From DASTPP01 sp035762175 (GTDB lineage Bacteria; Myxococcota_A; Polyangia; Polyangiales; Polyangiaceae), in contig DASTPP010000106.1 of the NCBI GenBank assembly GCA_035762175.1, positions 1-64,000 on the forward strand: a stretch of 64,000 nucleotides of DNA, in the 5' to 3' direction. The stretch's first letter is position 1, and each line of letters opens with the position of its first letter. Shown here one piece after another: positions 37,062 to 48,421 of the stretch. The notes beneath the pieces were generated by a model. It was given only the letters and a program-made list of their open reading frames with translations, had not been told where the DNA came from and made no database searches. The translations under genes and the position numbers were made by a program.

Positions 37062-37090
37062 CCATTCCTGACCGCAGCAGCCAGGGATGG
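37062..37090. terminator. 9-bp-stem hairpin between convergent genes
   Basis: CCATTCCTG (37062-37070) pairs with CAGGGATGG (37082-37090), one G-T pair, around an 11-base loop. It is followed by taataggtaaatg, the only A/T-rich run nearby. Confidence 0.55.
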
Positions 37091-37107
37091 TAATAGGTAA
37101 ATGAGGC

Positions 37108-37131
37108 TGGGGCACCTCAAATGCTGCCCCA
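37108..37131. terminator. 7-bp-stem hairpin between convergent genes
   Basis: TGGGGCA (37108-37114) pairs with TGCCCCA (37125-37131) around a 10-base loop. With the hairpin at 37062-37090 it can end transcripts from either side. Confidence 0.5.
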
Positions 37132-37354
37132 AGGCCTACGAACCACCCCGAGCGCCTCGCGGCGGCGCGGTGGCTACGTCCAGAGGGCGGGGGCCCCACG
37201 GCTTGAGCCGCGTTAGCGGCGAGTTTGGGGTGCCCGGCGGACGTCCCCGCCGCGCCGCCGCGAGGTGCTCGCCCGCCGCCCAGAGCGTTGGCGCTCCGCG
37301 GAGGCCCGCCATCGTGCCGCGTTCGCCCGCCCCCCGCCCGGGCGCCCCCACGTA

Positions 37355-40114
<2,760 letters not shown>

Positions 40115-40530
40115 CGTCGTCTCCCGCGTCTTTCTGGTGCGTCGTGCGTTCTGCCCGGGCCCGCTCGCGGGCGCCGGGCGCCAACGTCGGCCGGCCCCCG
40201 GCCCGCCCCACTGCTCGGCGGGCCACCCCGGGACGGTGGTCGGCCGACCATATAGCAGGGAGGCGCCCGGCCGGCTGCCCCGCCCGCGCGGCGCTCCGGG
40301 GGGGCCCCGCCGGGCCGCGGGGGACCCGGAACGTCGGGCGCGGCGAGCCCCCCGCGGGCGCCGGCCGCCTTCGCGGGGCCCTCGGCGCGCGGGCCCGCCC
40401 CCGCCCGCGGGCCCCTGCACCATCGGGGTGACGGCTCGCGCGCCCCTGAGCCCGCGGGCCCCTGCAACATCGGGGTGACGGCCGGCGCGCGCGCATTGTC
40501 CGCCGCCCGCCCGGCCCCACACCTGCCGGC
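40115..40530. other. Divergent intergenic region upstream of ppdK
   Basis: No gene seen. Besides the palindrome listed separately, the 26-base stretch beginning cccctgcaccatcggggtga near 40408 is repeated with one change near 40461 (cccctgcaacatcggggtga), about 53 bp apart, next to the CorA-like gene start. Confidence 0.6.
40237..40250. promoter_or_regulatory. 14-bp perfect palindrome upstream of ppdK
   Basis: TGGTCGGCCGACCA is a perfect palindrome about 125 bp upstream of the ppdK start, followed by tatagcagg. It is a candidate operator for ppdK or the divergent gene. Confidence 0.35.
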
Positions 40531-41283
40531 GTGAGCAGCCCCCTCCCGCCCTCGTGGCCGGTGCCCGACCGCTTCCGACAACGCCTCGGCCGCGAGGCCG
40601 GCCGCCAGCGCGCGATGGCGCACGACGGGCACCTGCTCGTCGTGCTGCACGAGCTGCCCTCGCCCGACGACCACGGGCGGCGCGCGGCGCTCTTCTGGCG
40701 GGCGCCGGGCGCCGCCTGGCGCTCGACCCCCGGGCCCGGCGGCCTGCCGGCGCTCTACGCCCTGGTCGGCTCGTTCACCAAGGCGCTCGACGATCTCGAG
40801 CGGCGCCTCGAGGCCGCCCGCGGCGCGACCGAGCTCTTCGAGGTCTTGCGCGAGGCCGGGCCCCTCGCGCGCACGTCGCGCAACCTGCTGCGCGCCCTGC
40901 AGGAGGCGCGCGAGGCCTGCCCCGACGACCGCGACCTCATCGCCCTGCGCGACGAGGCCGGCGACAACGAGCGCGCCGCCGACCTCGTCGCCGCCGAGGC
41001 CAAGAACCGGCTCGACTACCTCATCGCCAAGCGCAGCGAAGAGCAAGCGGCGACCGCCGACCGCATCGCCCGCTCCAGCCACCGGCTGAACCTGCTCGCC
41101 GCCGTGTTCTTCCCCGTCACCGCGCTGGGTTCCATTCTCGGCATGAACCTGCCGCACGGGCTCGAGCGCTTCCTCGCGCCCTGGCTCTTCTGGGGCGTGC
41201 TTAGCTTCGCCTTCTTGCTCGGCCTCTGGCTGCGCAGCAGCCTCGCGCGCGAGGCCGGCCCGGCGGCGAGGCCGCCCGACTGA
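40531..41283 (+). CDS. Short CorA-like (GMN-motif) membrane protein
   Basis: The 250-residue protein has a C-terminal part matching the CorA Mg2+-channel family: a long charged helix region (about 80-185), TM1 (187-203, LNLLAAVFFPVTALGSI), the signature GMN (204-206), and TM2 (about 216-235). The N-terminal beta/alpha domain is much shorter than in CorA (usual total 310-370). It might be a reduced divalent-cation channel or a regulator. The start is GTG 40531. Divergent from ppdK, which needs Mg2+; this link is inference only. Confidence 0.75.
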   Translation: MSSPLPPSWPVPDRFRQRLGREAGRQRAMAHDGHLLVVLHELPSPDDHGRRAALFWRAPGAAWRSTPGPGGLPALYALVGSFTKALDDLERRLEAARGATELFEVLREAGPLARTSRNLLRALQEAREACPDDRDLIALRDEAGDNERAADLVAAEAKNRLDYLIAKRSEEQAATADRIARSSHRLNLLAAVFFPVTALGSILGMNLPHGLERFLAPWLFWGVLSFAFLLGLWLRSSLAREAGPAARPPD

Positions 41284-41295
41284 GCGCGGCCCGCG

Positions 41296-42012
41296 TCAGA
41301 AGAGCCCGCCCGCCCGCAGGCCCGCGCCGAGCTCGAGCGGGCTCGCGTCGAGCAGGGGCCACGCGGGGTCGATGCCCTTCTTGTCGATGGGCCGTCCGTG
41401 CGCCTGCAGCGAGCCGGTGACGAAGGCGCCGGCCCGCAAGCCGGGCGCGAGGCCGAGGTCCAGGCCGAATTGCAGCGTGTGGTGGAACCCGAGCAGCGGC
41501 GCCGGCGTGCCCGCCTGGCGCGGCAGCGCGAAGAGCTGCCCGCCGGCGCCGAGCCCGGCCCAGGGGTCGAGGCGCGCGCGGGGGGCGAGGTGAACGCGCA
41601 GCACGGCGCCGAGGCGGGCCCGGAAGCCTTTGCAGCGCCCGCAGCCGAAGGCCGGCGCGCCCTCGATCGCGGCGGCGATCTCTTCGCGCCCGACGCCGGC
41701 CGGCCCGATCTCGACGCCGAGGGGGGCGAGCACGATCGCGCCCGCGCCCGACGCGATCTGCGCGACGCCGCCGTACGCGTTGAGGCGCCCCAGGCGCGGC
41801 AGCGTCGAGCGGGAGGCGACGCCGCGCTCGGGCCCGGCGGGGCCCGCCGCGGGCGGGGCGGCCGGGGCGGCAGCGGCCCGCCCGGACGAAGCGGCCGGCT
41901 CGGCGGCGACTCGCCCGGGCGGGGCGGCCGGGGCCGCGGCGGGGCCGCCCCCGGCGCAGGCGGGGGCCGAGAGCGCGACGAGGGCGAGCGGGGCGGCCGC
42001 GCGGGGGCCCAC
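41296..42012 (-). CDS. Exported protein, probable outer-membrane beta-barrel or lipoprotein
   Basis: This 238-residue protein starts at GTG 42012, 11 bases after the stop of the NHL gene, so the two form an operon. The signal peptide ends SAPAC (Cys19), followed by an Ala/Pro-rich linker (20-60). The remainder alternates short amphipathic strands (RLGAVLRVHLAPRARLDPW, QFGLDLGLAPGLRAGAFV) and ends in Phe, as outer-membrane barrels do. A GCGRC motif could bind metal. I do not recognise a family. It may anchor or export its large neighbour. Confidence 0.65.
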   Translation of the reverse strand: MGPRAAAPLALVALSAPACAGGGPAAAPAAPPGRVAAEPAASSGRAAAAPAAPPAAGPAGPERGVASRSTLPRLGRLNAYGGVAQIASGAGAIVLAPLGVEIGPAGVGREEIAAAIEGAPAFGCGRCKGFRARLGAVLRVHLAPRARLDPWAGLGAGGQLFALPRQAGTPAPLLGFHHTLQFGLDLGLAPGLRAGAFVTGSLQAHGRPIDKKGIDPAWPLLDASPLELGAGLRAGGLF

Positions 42013-42023
42013 GCCCCACGGCG

Positions 42024-45000
42024 TCAGCGTTCGCCCTCGATGCGCAGCACGTTGTCGTAGACGAGCACGCGGTTCTTGGCCGTGTCGGCGATGAAGAGCC
42101 GGGTGCTGTGGTAGGGCCGGGGCAGGGCGGCGAGGCGCGAGGGCTGGCCCAGGCCGCCGTAGTCGGCCGTCTGCGACGAGGTGGCGAAGGTGGGCTGGCC
42201 GAGCACCGCGACGGCCTCTTCTTCGCCCGTGCCGTCGGGCATCGGGCGGAAGACGAGCACGCGGTTGTTGCCGGCGTCGGCGACGAACAAGTTCACCCCG
42301 TCGGACTCGATCGACACCGGCGAGTTCAAGGTCCGCGCGTCCGACTTGCCGTCGGCGCCGGAGGGCGAGCGCGTGGCGAAGTCGCGCTGGCCGACGACGC
42401 CCTCGGCCGCGGCGCCGCTCGCGGCCCCGGCGCCGAAGCGCAAGAGGCGGTGGTTGAGCGAGTCGGCGACGTAGAGCCGCTCGCCGACCACGGCGAGGTC
42501 GGTCGGCCACGAGCAGCGGTCGGCGGCGGCGTCGGGCTCGCCGCGGTTGCCGAGGTTGCTCGCGAAGTCGGCCTGGCAGAGCACGCGGTCGGCGGCGGCG
42601 CCGTTCGAGGTCGGGACCCGGTCGAAGACGAGCACGCGGTGGTTGCCGGTGTCGGCGACGTAGAGCTTGCCGCCCGCCAGGAAGACGCCCTCGGGCGCCG
42701 AGAGCGACGCGGCCGAGGGGGCGCCGAGGCCGGCGCCGGCGTTCGGCTGGCCGGAGGCGAAGTCGGGCTGGCCGACGACGACGTCGGGCGGGGCGTTGGT
42801 CGAGCCGGGGATGTTGTTCCAGAGGAGGACGCGGTGGTTGTCGCGGTCGGCGACGGCGAAGCGGGTGCCGTCGGTGGCCACGTCGGTCGGCCCGTTGAGC
42901 GTGTCGCGCCCGACCGCGCGGCCGGCGTTGACGAGCGAGCGCGCGAAGTCGACCTGCCCGAGCACCAGCTCGGCCGGCGCGTCGGGCGCGTCGACGTCGC
43001 GGTAGGCGAGCAGGCGGTGGTTGTCGCGGTCGACGACCCAGAGCCGCTGGCCGTCCCAGGCGACGCCGGTCGGGCGGTCGAGGGTGCCGAAGGCGGGGGC
43101 GCTGCGGTTCTCGCCGTTGGTCAAGAAGTCGTACTGCCCCGCGACGTCGGAGGCCGCCGCGGCGCTCGCGATCGGCGCGTCGAAGGTGAGCACGCGGTGG
43201 TTGTCGGCGTCGGCGACGACGAGCTTGCCGCCGAAGGCCGAGAGGCCCCGCGGCGACTTGAGCGAGCGGGCGCCGAGGCCGTCGCCGTTGGGCGCGCCCG
43301 AGGCGAAGTCGGGCTGGCCGAGCACCACGACGGCCGCGGCGGGCGCGGCGCCGAGCGGCAGCGCGAAGCCGAGCACGCGGTTGCGGTTCGAGTCGCTGAC
43401 CCAGAGCCGGCCCTCGGCGAGCGCGACGTCGCCCGGACGGCGCAGCGTCTGGTTGCTGACGCCCGACTCGGCCACGGGCAGGCCGTTGTTCAGGCCGTTG
43501 GTGTAAAAACTGGGGAACGCGTTGGTCGTGAAGTTCGGCTGGCCGACCAGCGCGACCGCCGTGGCCGCGATCGCGGGCCGGGTGGCGAAGGCGACGGCGC
43601 GGTTGTTCTCGCGGTCGGCGACCCAGAGCTGGCCGTTCGCCGGGTCGACCGTCAGGCCCGCCGGCCAGGCGAGCCCGTCGGCCCGGGGCGTGAACCAGCC
43701 CTGGCCCCGGTTCGGCTCGTTGGCCGAGAAGCTCGGCTGCCCCAGCGCGGCGGTCGCCGCGGCGCCGTTCGCGCTCGGCACGGGCGAGAAGACGAGCACC
43801 CGGTGGTTGGCCGCGTCGGAGACGAAGAGCTTGTCGCCGTCGACGGCCACGCCCGAGGGCGAGAAGAAGCCGTTGGCCGCGGCGTCCGAGTCGCCGTCGC
43901 CGTCGCCGTCGGGCGCGCCGCGGTTGGGCCGCGTGCCGGCGAAGTCCGCCTGCCCGACGACGGCGTCGGCGGGCTGCCCGTCGGCGGTCGGCAGGCTGTT
44001 CCAGATGAGGACGCGGTGATTGCCCGTGTCGGCGACGATGAGGCGCCCGTCGTCGACGATCGCGTCCTCGGGCGCGTTGAGCGTCGCGGCCGAGGGGCTC
44101 TTCCAGTCGAGGTTGGGCGCGAAGGCCTCGCCCGTCGGCTGCCCCAGCACGATGGTGAAGGGCGAGCCGGACTCGGTGCGCGTCAAGATGACGCGGTTGT
44201 TCGCCCGGTCGGCGACGACGCGCAGGCCCTCGGCCTGGTAGACGCCCGTCGGGTGGCTGAGCGTCTCGCGCCCGACGCCCCGGTAGTCGACCGCGCGCTG
44301 CGCCGTGACGAACGAGGGCTGGCCGAGCACCAGGTCGGCCGGGGCCCCGTCGTACTGGGGCGGCGAGCGGTAGACGAGCAGGCGCGTCTCGTCGGGCACG
44401 AGCATCATGGCCGCGTCGGCGTAGAGCCCCGCGCGCTCGTCGCTCGAGAAGAGGGTCGACGCGCTCACGCCGCCCACCTCGTTGCCGCCGACCTCGCGGT
44501 CGGGCCGCCCGACCACGAAGTCGCTCGCCGCCGCCGCCGCCGCCGGCGTCTGGCGGAAGACGGACACGCGGTAGCCGAGCCGGTCGCGCAGCGCGAGGCC
44601 CCCCGCGCCGAAGGGGCTCATGGCCGTCGGCAGCGGGAAGACGCGCTCGGTCACCGCGCGCAGGCCCGTCGTGTCGGTGCCGATCTGAAAGTCGGGGTAG
44701 GGGTTGTTCTGCGCCGGCGGGGCGTTCAGGCCGAAGACGCTGCTGGCGCCGCCGACGCTCGTCATCAGCAGGCGCTGGCCGTTGAAGAGCAGCCCCCGCG
44801 GGCGCGCCATCTTGATGGCACCGCCGAGCTGCTCCGCGTCGCCGAACGACTCTTGGCCGATGACCACGTCGGCCGGCTGCCGGTTGTACTGCGGGAAGGT
44901 GTTCCAGATGAGGACGCGGTGGTTGCCCGCGTCGCTGACGACCAGGCGCGTGCCGTCGGACGCGACCTCGTCGGGGTCGGACAGCGTCGAGGGCCCCGGC

Positions 45001-45938
45001 GAGGCGCTGCCGCCGTTCGCCGCCGTCGCGTTCATGTTGTCCTGGCCCAGCACCAGGTCGGCCGGCTGCCCGTTGCGCGTCGGCACCCGCGTCCAGATGA
45101 GCACCCGGTTGCCCTCGGCCACGACCAGCCGCTCGCCGTCGCTCCAGATGCCCTTGACCAGGCCGCTGAAGTTCGACGCGCTCGCCGTCGGCCGCGTGTC
45201 GACCAGGTCGGCCTTGCCCACCACCACGTCGGGCAGCTTGCTCGGGTCGTCGGGCACGCCGTCGTTCCAGATGAGCAGGCGCGTGCCGCTGCCGACGTAG
45301 AGCCGCCGGCCGTCGAAGAACGCGGCCATCAGGCCCGAGGCCGAGAGGTTGCGCGCGAGCGTCGTGCCGTCGTAGACCCGCAGCGTGTCGACGCCGACCT
45401 GCGCCCCCGCGTCCGCCGCGAGCGGCACCGCCGTCGCCCCGTAGGTGCCCGCCGCCGCGAAGGGCACGCGCACGAACTCGCCCTCCGCCCCCGAGCCCTC
45501 GACGATCGTCTGCCGCTCGCCCCGCTGCTCGAAGCCCACCAGGTCTTCGGCCCCGAAGCCCGCGGGCACCTCGCCCGCCGCGTACGACACGAGCAGCGAG
45601 CCCTTCCAGGAGAGCGCGAGCCCGGGCGGCCCCACCTCGCAGACGAAGCCGCCGAGCGTGTCGGCCGCCATCACCTCGTCGGCCGGCCGCTCTTTCACCG
45701 TCAGCTCGATCTCGCCCTCGAGCGCCTGCCCCGGCACCTGCACCCGGCAGCGCCCCTGCACGCAGAGCCCGCCCTGCGCCCCGACGCGGCACTCGGCCGC
45801 CCCGCCCGGGCCGTCGCCCGCCCCGTCGTCGTCGCCCGAGCCGCTGCCGTCACAGCTACAGCCCGGCAGCGTCGCGAAGGCCGTGCAAAGGACCGCCAAC
45901 GTCAAGCTCGAAAACCACCACGACCTCGACCGTCTCAT
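42024..45938 (-). CDS. Giant lipoprotein with 18 NHL-type beta-propeller repeats
   Basis: The 1304-residue lipoprotein has acyl Cys27 (LPGCSC). A Cys-containing beta domain (about 45-190) is followed by 18 tandem repeats of about 55-65 residues to the C-terminus. The consensus is 'RLxVADtgNHRVLiWN..P...g.pADvVlGQpdF', clear NHL type. Eighteen blades could make three six-bladed propellers. Repeats 4-6 are the most diverged; 8 carries an Asp/Gly insert. NHL propellers bind proteins, peptides or glycans, so a surface adhesin or scaffold is likely. The repeats have no enzyme motif. Confidence 0.9.
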   Translation of the reverse strand: MRRSRSWWFSSLTLAVLCTAFATLPGCSCDGSGSGDDDGAGDGPGGAAECRVGAQGGLCVQGRCRVQVPGQALEGEIELTVKERPADEVMAADTLGGFVCEVGPPGLALSWKGSLLVSYAAGEVPAGFGAEDLVGFEQRGERQTIVEGSGAEGEFVRVPFAAAGTYGATAVPLAADAGAQVGVDTLRVYDGTTLARNLSASGLMAAFFDGRRLYVGSGTRLLIWNDGVPDDPSKLPDVVVGKADLVDTRPTASASNFSGLVKGIWSDGERLVVAEGNRVLIWTRVPTRNGQPADLVLGQDNMNATAANGGSASPGPSTLSDPDEVASDGTRLVVSDAGNHRVLIWNTFPQYNRQPADVVIGQESFGDAEQLGGAIKMARPRGLLFNGQRLLMTSVGGASSVFGLNAPPAQNNPYPDFQIGTDTTGLRAVTERVFPLPTAMSPFGAGGLALRDRLGYRVSVFRQTPAAAAAASDFVVGRPDREVGGNEVGGVSASTLFSSDERAGLYADAAMMLVPDETRLLVYRSPPQYDGAPADLVLGQPSFVTAQRAVDYRGVGRETLSHPTGVYQAEGLRVVADRANNRVILTRTESGSPFTIVLGQPTGEAFAPNLDWKSPSAATLNAPEDAIVDDGRLIVADTGNHRVLIWNSLPTADGQPADAVVGQADFAGTRPNRGAPDGDGDGDSDAAANGFFSPSGVAVDGDKLFVSDAANHRVLVFSPVPSANGAAATAALGQPSFSANEPNRGQGWFTPRADGLAWPAGLTVDPANGQLWVADRENNRAVAFATRPAIAATAVALVGQPNFTTNAFPSFYTNGLNNGLPVAESGVSNQTLRRPGDVALAEGRLWVSDSNRNRVLGFALPLGAAPAAAVVVLGQPDFASGAPNGDGLGARSLKSPRGLSAFGGKLVVADADNHRVLTFDAPIASAAAASDVAGQYDFLTNGENRSAPAFGTLDRPTGVAWDGQRLWVVDRDNHRLLAYRDVDAPDAPAELVLGQVDFARSLVNAGRAVGRDTLNGPTDVATDGTRFAVADRDNHRVLLWNNIPGSTNAPPDVVVGQPDFASGQPNAGAGLGAPSAASLSAPEGVFLAGGKLYVADTGNHRVLVFDRVPTSNGAAADRVLCQADFASNLGNRGEPDAAADRCSWPTDLAVVGERLYVADSLNHRLLRFGAGAASGAAAEGVVGQRDFATRSPSGADGKSDARTLNSPVSIESDGVNLFVADAGNNRVLVFRPMPDGTGEEEAVAVLGQPTFATSSQTADYGGLGQPSRLAALPRPYHSTRLFIADTAKNRVLVYDNVLRIEGER

Positions 45939-46302
45939 GATGCGCCCTCCCGCGGCGGCGAAGCGGGCCGCGGTCTAAGGTTGTTTGCGATGCGCCGGCG
46001 CGAACCCCGCCGCGCCGCCCGAAGAAGCGACCGTCTCGTTTCGGGATTTCAAGTCTCCCGCGCCCGGGCCCGAGCGCCCGGCGAGCACGCCCCAGTGTTG
46101 TGTCCGGTAGGGGCTCCTTCCAGCGAAAAAACCACCGCCCCCCGGGGCCTTTGGGGGGCGCCGCGCCCGGCCGGCGAACGCCTCGCGCGCGAGGGTCGCG
46201 GCCCCGCGCCGGCGGCAGCGTAGCGCGGAGAGGCGAAGGCCTCGCGCGCGGAACGCCGGGGCCGCGCGCCCTCCGTTCTACGCCCCGCGTGCGCCCTCCG
46301 TT
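45939..46302. other. Intergenic region with minisatellite
   Basis: No gene seen. The left part (45939-46130) must hold the promoter of the NHL lipoprotein gene. The right part leads into the 25-bp tandem repeat that also forms the hemL 3' end. Confidence 0.6.
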
Positions 46303-46353
46303 TTACGTCCCGCGTGCGCCCTCCATTTTACGTCCCGCGTGCGCCCTCCGTTC
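46266..46353. repeat. 25-bp tandem repeat spanning the hemL stop
   Basis: Units gcgccctccgttttacgtcc plus cgcgt start at 46266, 46291 and 46316 with exact 25-bp spacing. A partial fourth copy starts at 46341. The hemL stop TAA at 46303-46305 (complement) is supplied by the 'ttttacg' part of a unit. Confidence 0.9.
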
Positions 46354-47724
46354 CCTCTCCCCGCCGTCCGGCATGCGTCGCGGGGGCCCGAGCGCGCGCG
46401 AGGCCCTCAGCGACGCTCGAAAATACCGCCCTCGCGCTAACGCGAGCGCGGCCAGCGATTCGGCGGACGCGCGCACAATGTGGTCAATGACATCGGGCGT
46501 GTGCGCCCCCGACAGGAACGCCGCCTCGAACTGCGAGGGCGGCCAGTAGACCCCGCGCGCGAGCAGGCCCGCGTGCCAGGCGGCGAAGCGCTTGCGGTCG
46601 GCGCGCTCGGCGTCCGACCACGAGTGCACCGGGCCCTCGCAGAAGAAGAGGGTGAGCATGCTGCCGACGCGCTGCACCACGGCCGGCCCCTTGCCCGCGT
46701 CGCGCACGCCGCGCAAAAGGCCCTCTTCGAGCCGCCGCCCCATCGCCTCGAGGTGCTCGTAGAGCGCGGGGGTGAGGCGCTCGAGCGTGGCGAGGCCGGC
46801 GCTGACCGAGAGGGGGTTGCCGCTGAGCGTGCCGGCCTGGTAGACGGGCCCGAGGGGGGCGACCAGGTCCATGATGTCGGCGCGGCCGCCGAAGGCCGCG
46901 AGCGGCATGCCGCCGCCGACCACCTTGCCGAGGCAGGTCATCGCGGGTCGCAGGCCGAAGCGCTCTTGGGCGCCGCCGGGGGCGAGGCGGCAGCCGGTCA
47001 TCACCTCGTCGAAGATCGACACCGCCCCGTGCTCGGCGCAAAGCTCGACGATGGCCTCGAGAAAGCCCGGCCTCGGCGGCACGCAGCCCATGTTGCCGAC
47101 CACGGGCTCGACGATGACGGCGGCGATCTCGCGGCCGCGCGCCCCGAAGAGCTCGCGCAGCGCGGGCACGTCGTTGTAGGGCAGCGTCGCGGTCGTCGCC
47201 GCCGTCGCCGCCGCCACGCCCGCGCTGTCGGGCACGCCCGCCGTCGCGAGGCCGCTGCCCGCCTTGACGAGCAGCGCGTCGGCGTGGCCGTGGTAGCAGC
47301 CCTCGAACTTGACGATGACGTCGCGCTTGGCGAAGCCGCGCGCGACGCGCAGCGCGCTCATCGTCGCCTCGGTGCCCGACGAGACCGCGCGCACCTTGCC
47401 CATGCTCGGGTAGAGCTTCAAGACGGCCTCGGCGAAGCGCACCTCGAGCTCGGTCGGCGCCCCGAACGAGAGCCCCCGCGTCGCCGCGTCGCGCACCGCC
47501 GCGACGACGTCGCCCTGGGCGTGGCCCAAGATGGCCGGCCCCCACGAGCCGACGCAGTCGACGTAGCGGGCGCCGTCGGCCGCGACGAGCTCGGCGCCCT
47601 TCGCCTCCCGGAAGAAAATCGGCTCGCCGCCTACCGCCCGGAAGGCCCGGACGGGGCTGTTGACCCCCCCGGGAATTACGCGCTGGGCCCGCGCAAAGAG
47701 CTCGCGAGAGATCGGGTCAGACAT
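46303..47724 (-). CDS. hemL: Glutamate-1-semialdehyde 2,1-aminomutase
   Basis: The 473-residue PLP enzyme makes 5-aminolevulinate in the C5 heme pathway. Motifs: VIPGGVNSPVRAFRAVGG, VGSWGPAILGHA, VSSGTEATMSALRVAR, GCYHGHADALLVKAGSG, FDEVMTGCRL, PLP Lys in GKVVGGGMPLAAFGG, and YQAGTLSGNPL. ATG 47724 fits the family. The last 45 residues (after ALARGRYF) exceed the usual length of about 430; they are basic and partly encoded by a 25-bp tandem repeat, so they are an extension gained by lost stop or repeat growth. Confidence 0.95.
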   Translation of the reverse strand: MSDPISRELFARAQRVIPGGVNSPVRAFRAVGGEPIFFREAKGAELVAADGARYVDCVGSWGPAILGHAQGDVVAAVRDAATRGLSFGAPTELEVRFAEAVLKLYPSMGKVRAVSSGTEATMSALRVARGFAKRDVIVKFEGCYHGHADALLVKAGSGLATAGVPDSAGVAAATAATTATLPYNDVPALRELFGARGREIAAVIVEPVVGNMGCVPPRPGFLEAIVELCAEHGAVSIFDEVMTGCRLAPGGAQERFGLRPAMTCLGKVVGGGMPLAAFGGRADIMDLVAPLGPVYQAGTLSGNPLSVSAGLATLERLTPALYEHLEAMGRRLEEGLLRGVRDAGKGPAVVQRVGSMLTLFFCEGPVHSWSDAERADRKRFAAWHAGLLARGVYWPPSQFEAAFLSGAHTPDVIDHIVRASAESLAALALARGRYFRASLRASRALGPPRRMPDGGERERRAHAGRKMEGARGT

Positions 47725-47819
47725 GGCCTCGGGCCTACCGGCGCGGCCCGGCCCGGTCAAGGCGGGGCCGGGCCCGGAACGACAAGGTCCGGGGGGTGGC
47801 GAAGGTCGGGCGGCGTGCT

Positions 47820-47829
47820 ATCGTACGAT
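47820..47829. promoter_or_regulatory. 10-bp palindrome upstream of hemL
   Basis: ATCGTACGAT lies 96 bp upstream of the hemL start in a locally less G+C-rich spot, suited to a repressor or activator of hemL. Confidence 0.3.
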
Positions 47830-47908
47830 GTGGTAGAGAGCCGCACAGAAAGCGTGCCGACGGTGTGACGTAGGGTGTCCTTGCTGGCGGTTTCTGGGGG
47901 TAGCCCCC

Positions 47909-47937
47909 TTGACCCGGGCGGCGAAAATTTCTATGGG
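47909..47937 (+). promoter_or_regulatory. Sigma-70-like promoter for the 69-aa gene
   Basis: TTGACC (47909-47914) and TATGGG (47932-47937) are 17 bp apart and point toward the small gene, whose start is 100 bp downstream. A GACCTC/GAGGTC hairpin lies in the predicted leader. Confidence 0.35.
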
Positions 47938-48037
47938 TGGTGGTAACGCTCGAAGCGGTGTGTGACCTCGGCTGAGGTCGCGAACCTGGACGGGCGGATC
48001 GAACGGTTGCTAGGCTTCGACAAACACGGAGGACTCG

Positions 48038-48247
48038 ATGGACCGGGGACGCTTTCGGGAGGCGGTCGTGGTCTCGCAAGAACCCTTCCGGCCCAACGTG
48101 CGCCTGATTTGCCAGGTCTTGACCGAGATGGGGCTGGCCGTGGCGGTGGCGAGTACGCCGCCGGCGGCGGCGGGCGCGTCCGAAGCCCCGGTCGAGCCGC
48201 CAGGCGGCCATATCGCGGGCACGGGCGGTTTACTGGCGGCGGCCTGA
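48038..48247 (+). CDS. 69-residue protein with canonical Shine-Dalgarno
   Basis: ATG 48038 is preceded by a perfect GGAGG (48028-48032) with five-base spacing, rare in this window. The first 37 residues (DRGRFREAVVVSQEPFRPNV, then RLICQVLTEMGLAVAVAS) look like a folded alpha/beta unit with high third-position G/C. The rest is Pro/Ala/Gly-rich. No family is recognised. It lies 174 bases upstream of the metallophosphoesterase-GAF gene on the same strand and could be co-transcribed with it. Overlapping open frames on the other strand are less convincing. Confidence 0.55.
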   Translation: MDRGRFREAVVVSQEPFRPNVRLICQVLTEMGLAVAVASTPPAAAGASEAPVEPPGGHIAGTGGLLAAA

Positions 48248-48421
48248 GGCTGGCCGCCGGCCCCTTCTCGCGCCTGCCGTGGGCCTTCGGGCTCGGGCCG
48301 CGCGAAAGGCGAGAGGCCGGCGCGCGCCGTCTGGCGACCCCGCGAGGGCAAGGCCCCGGGGGCCGGGCGATGGGGCCAGGCGATTTGCCCCCGGCGCGGG
48401 GGCGGCGAGCACACTAACACG

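Larger units (their letters stand above)
36923..37354. other. Convergent intergenic region with hairpins
   Basis: No gene seen. Between two convergent genes, the region holds two clear hairpins (listed separately) and a structured G+C-rich stretch at 37020-37060. A bidirectional terminator role fits the orientation. Confidence 0.6.
47725..48421. other. hemL upstream region, containing a 69-aa gene
   Basis: Apart from the small gene at 48038-48247 this holds signals only: palindrome ATCGTACGAT (47820-47829), GGGGG-TAG-CCCCC (47896-47908), a promoter-like pair (47909-47937) and hairpin GACCTC-ggct-GAGGTC (47964-47979). The last 174 bases before the metallophosphoesterase gene show nothing clear. 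Confidence 0.6.

Noticed and set aside
37028..37090. Structured stretch with AGCAGCC resembling the 4.5S/SRP RNA core
   Set aside because: The GGAAG/internal-loop context of the SRP RNA domain IV is missing; the hairpins fit terminators of convergent genes better.
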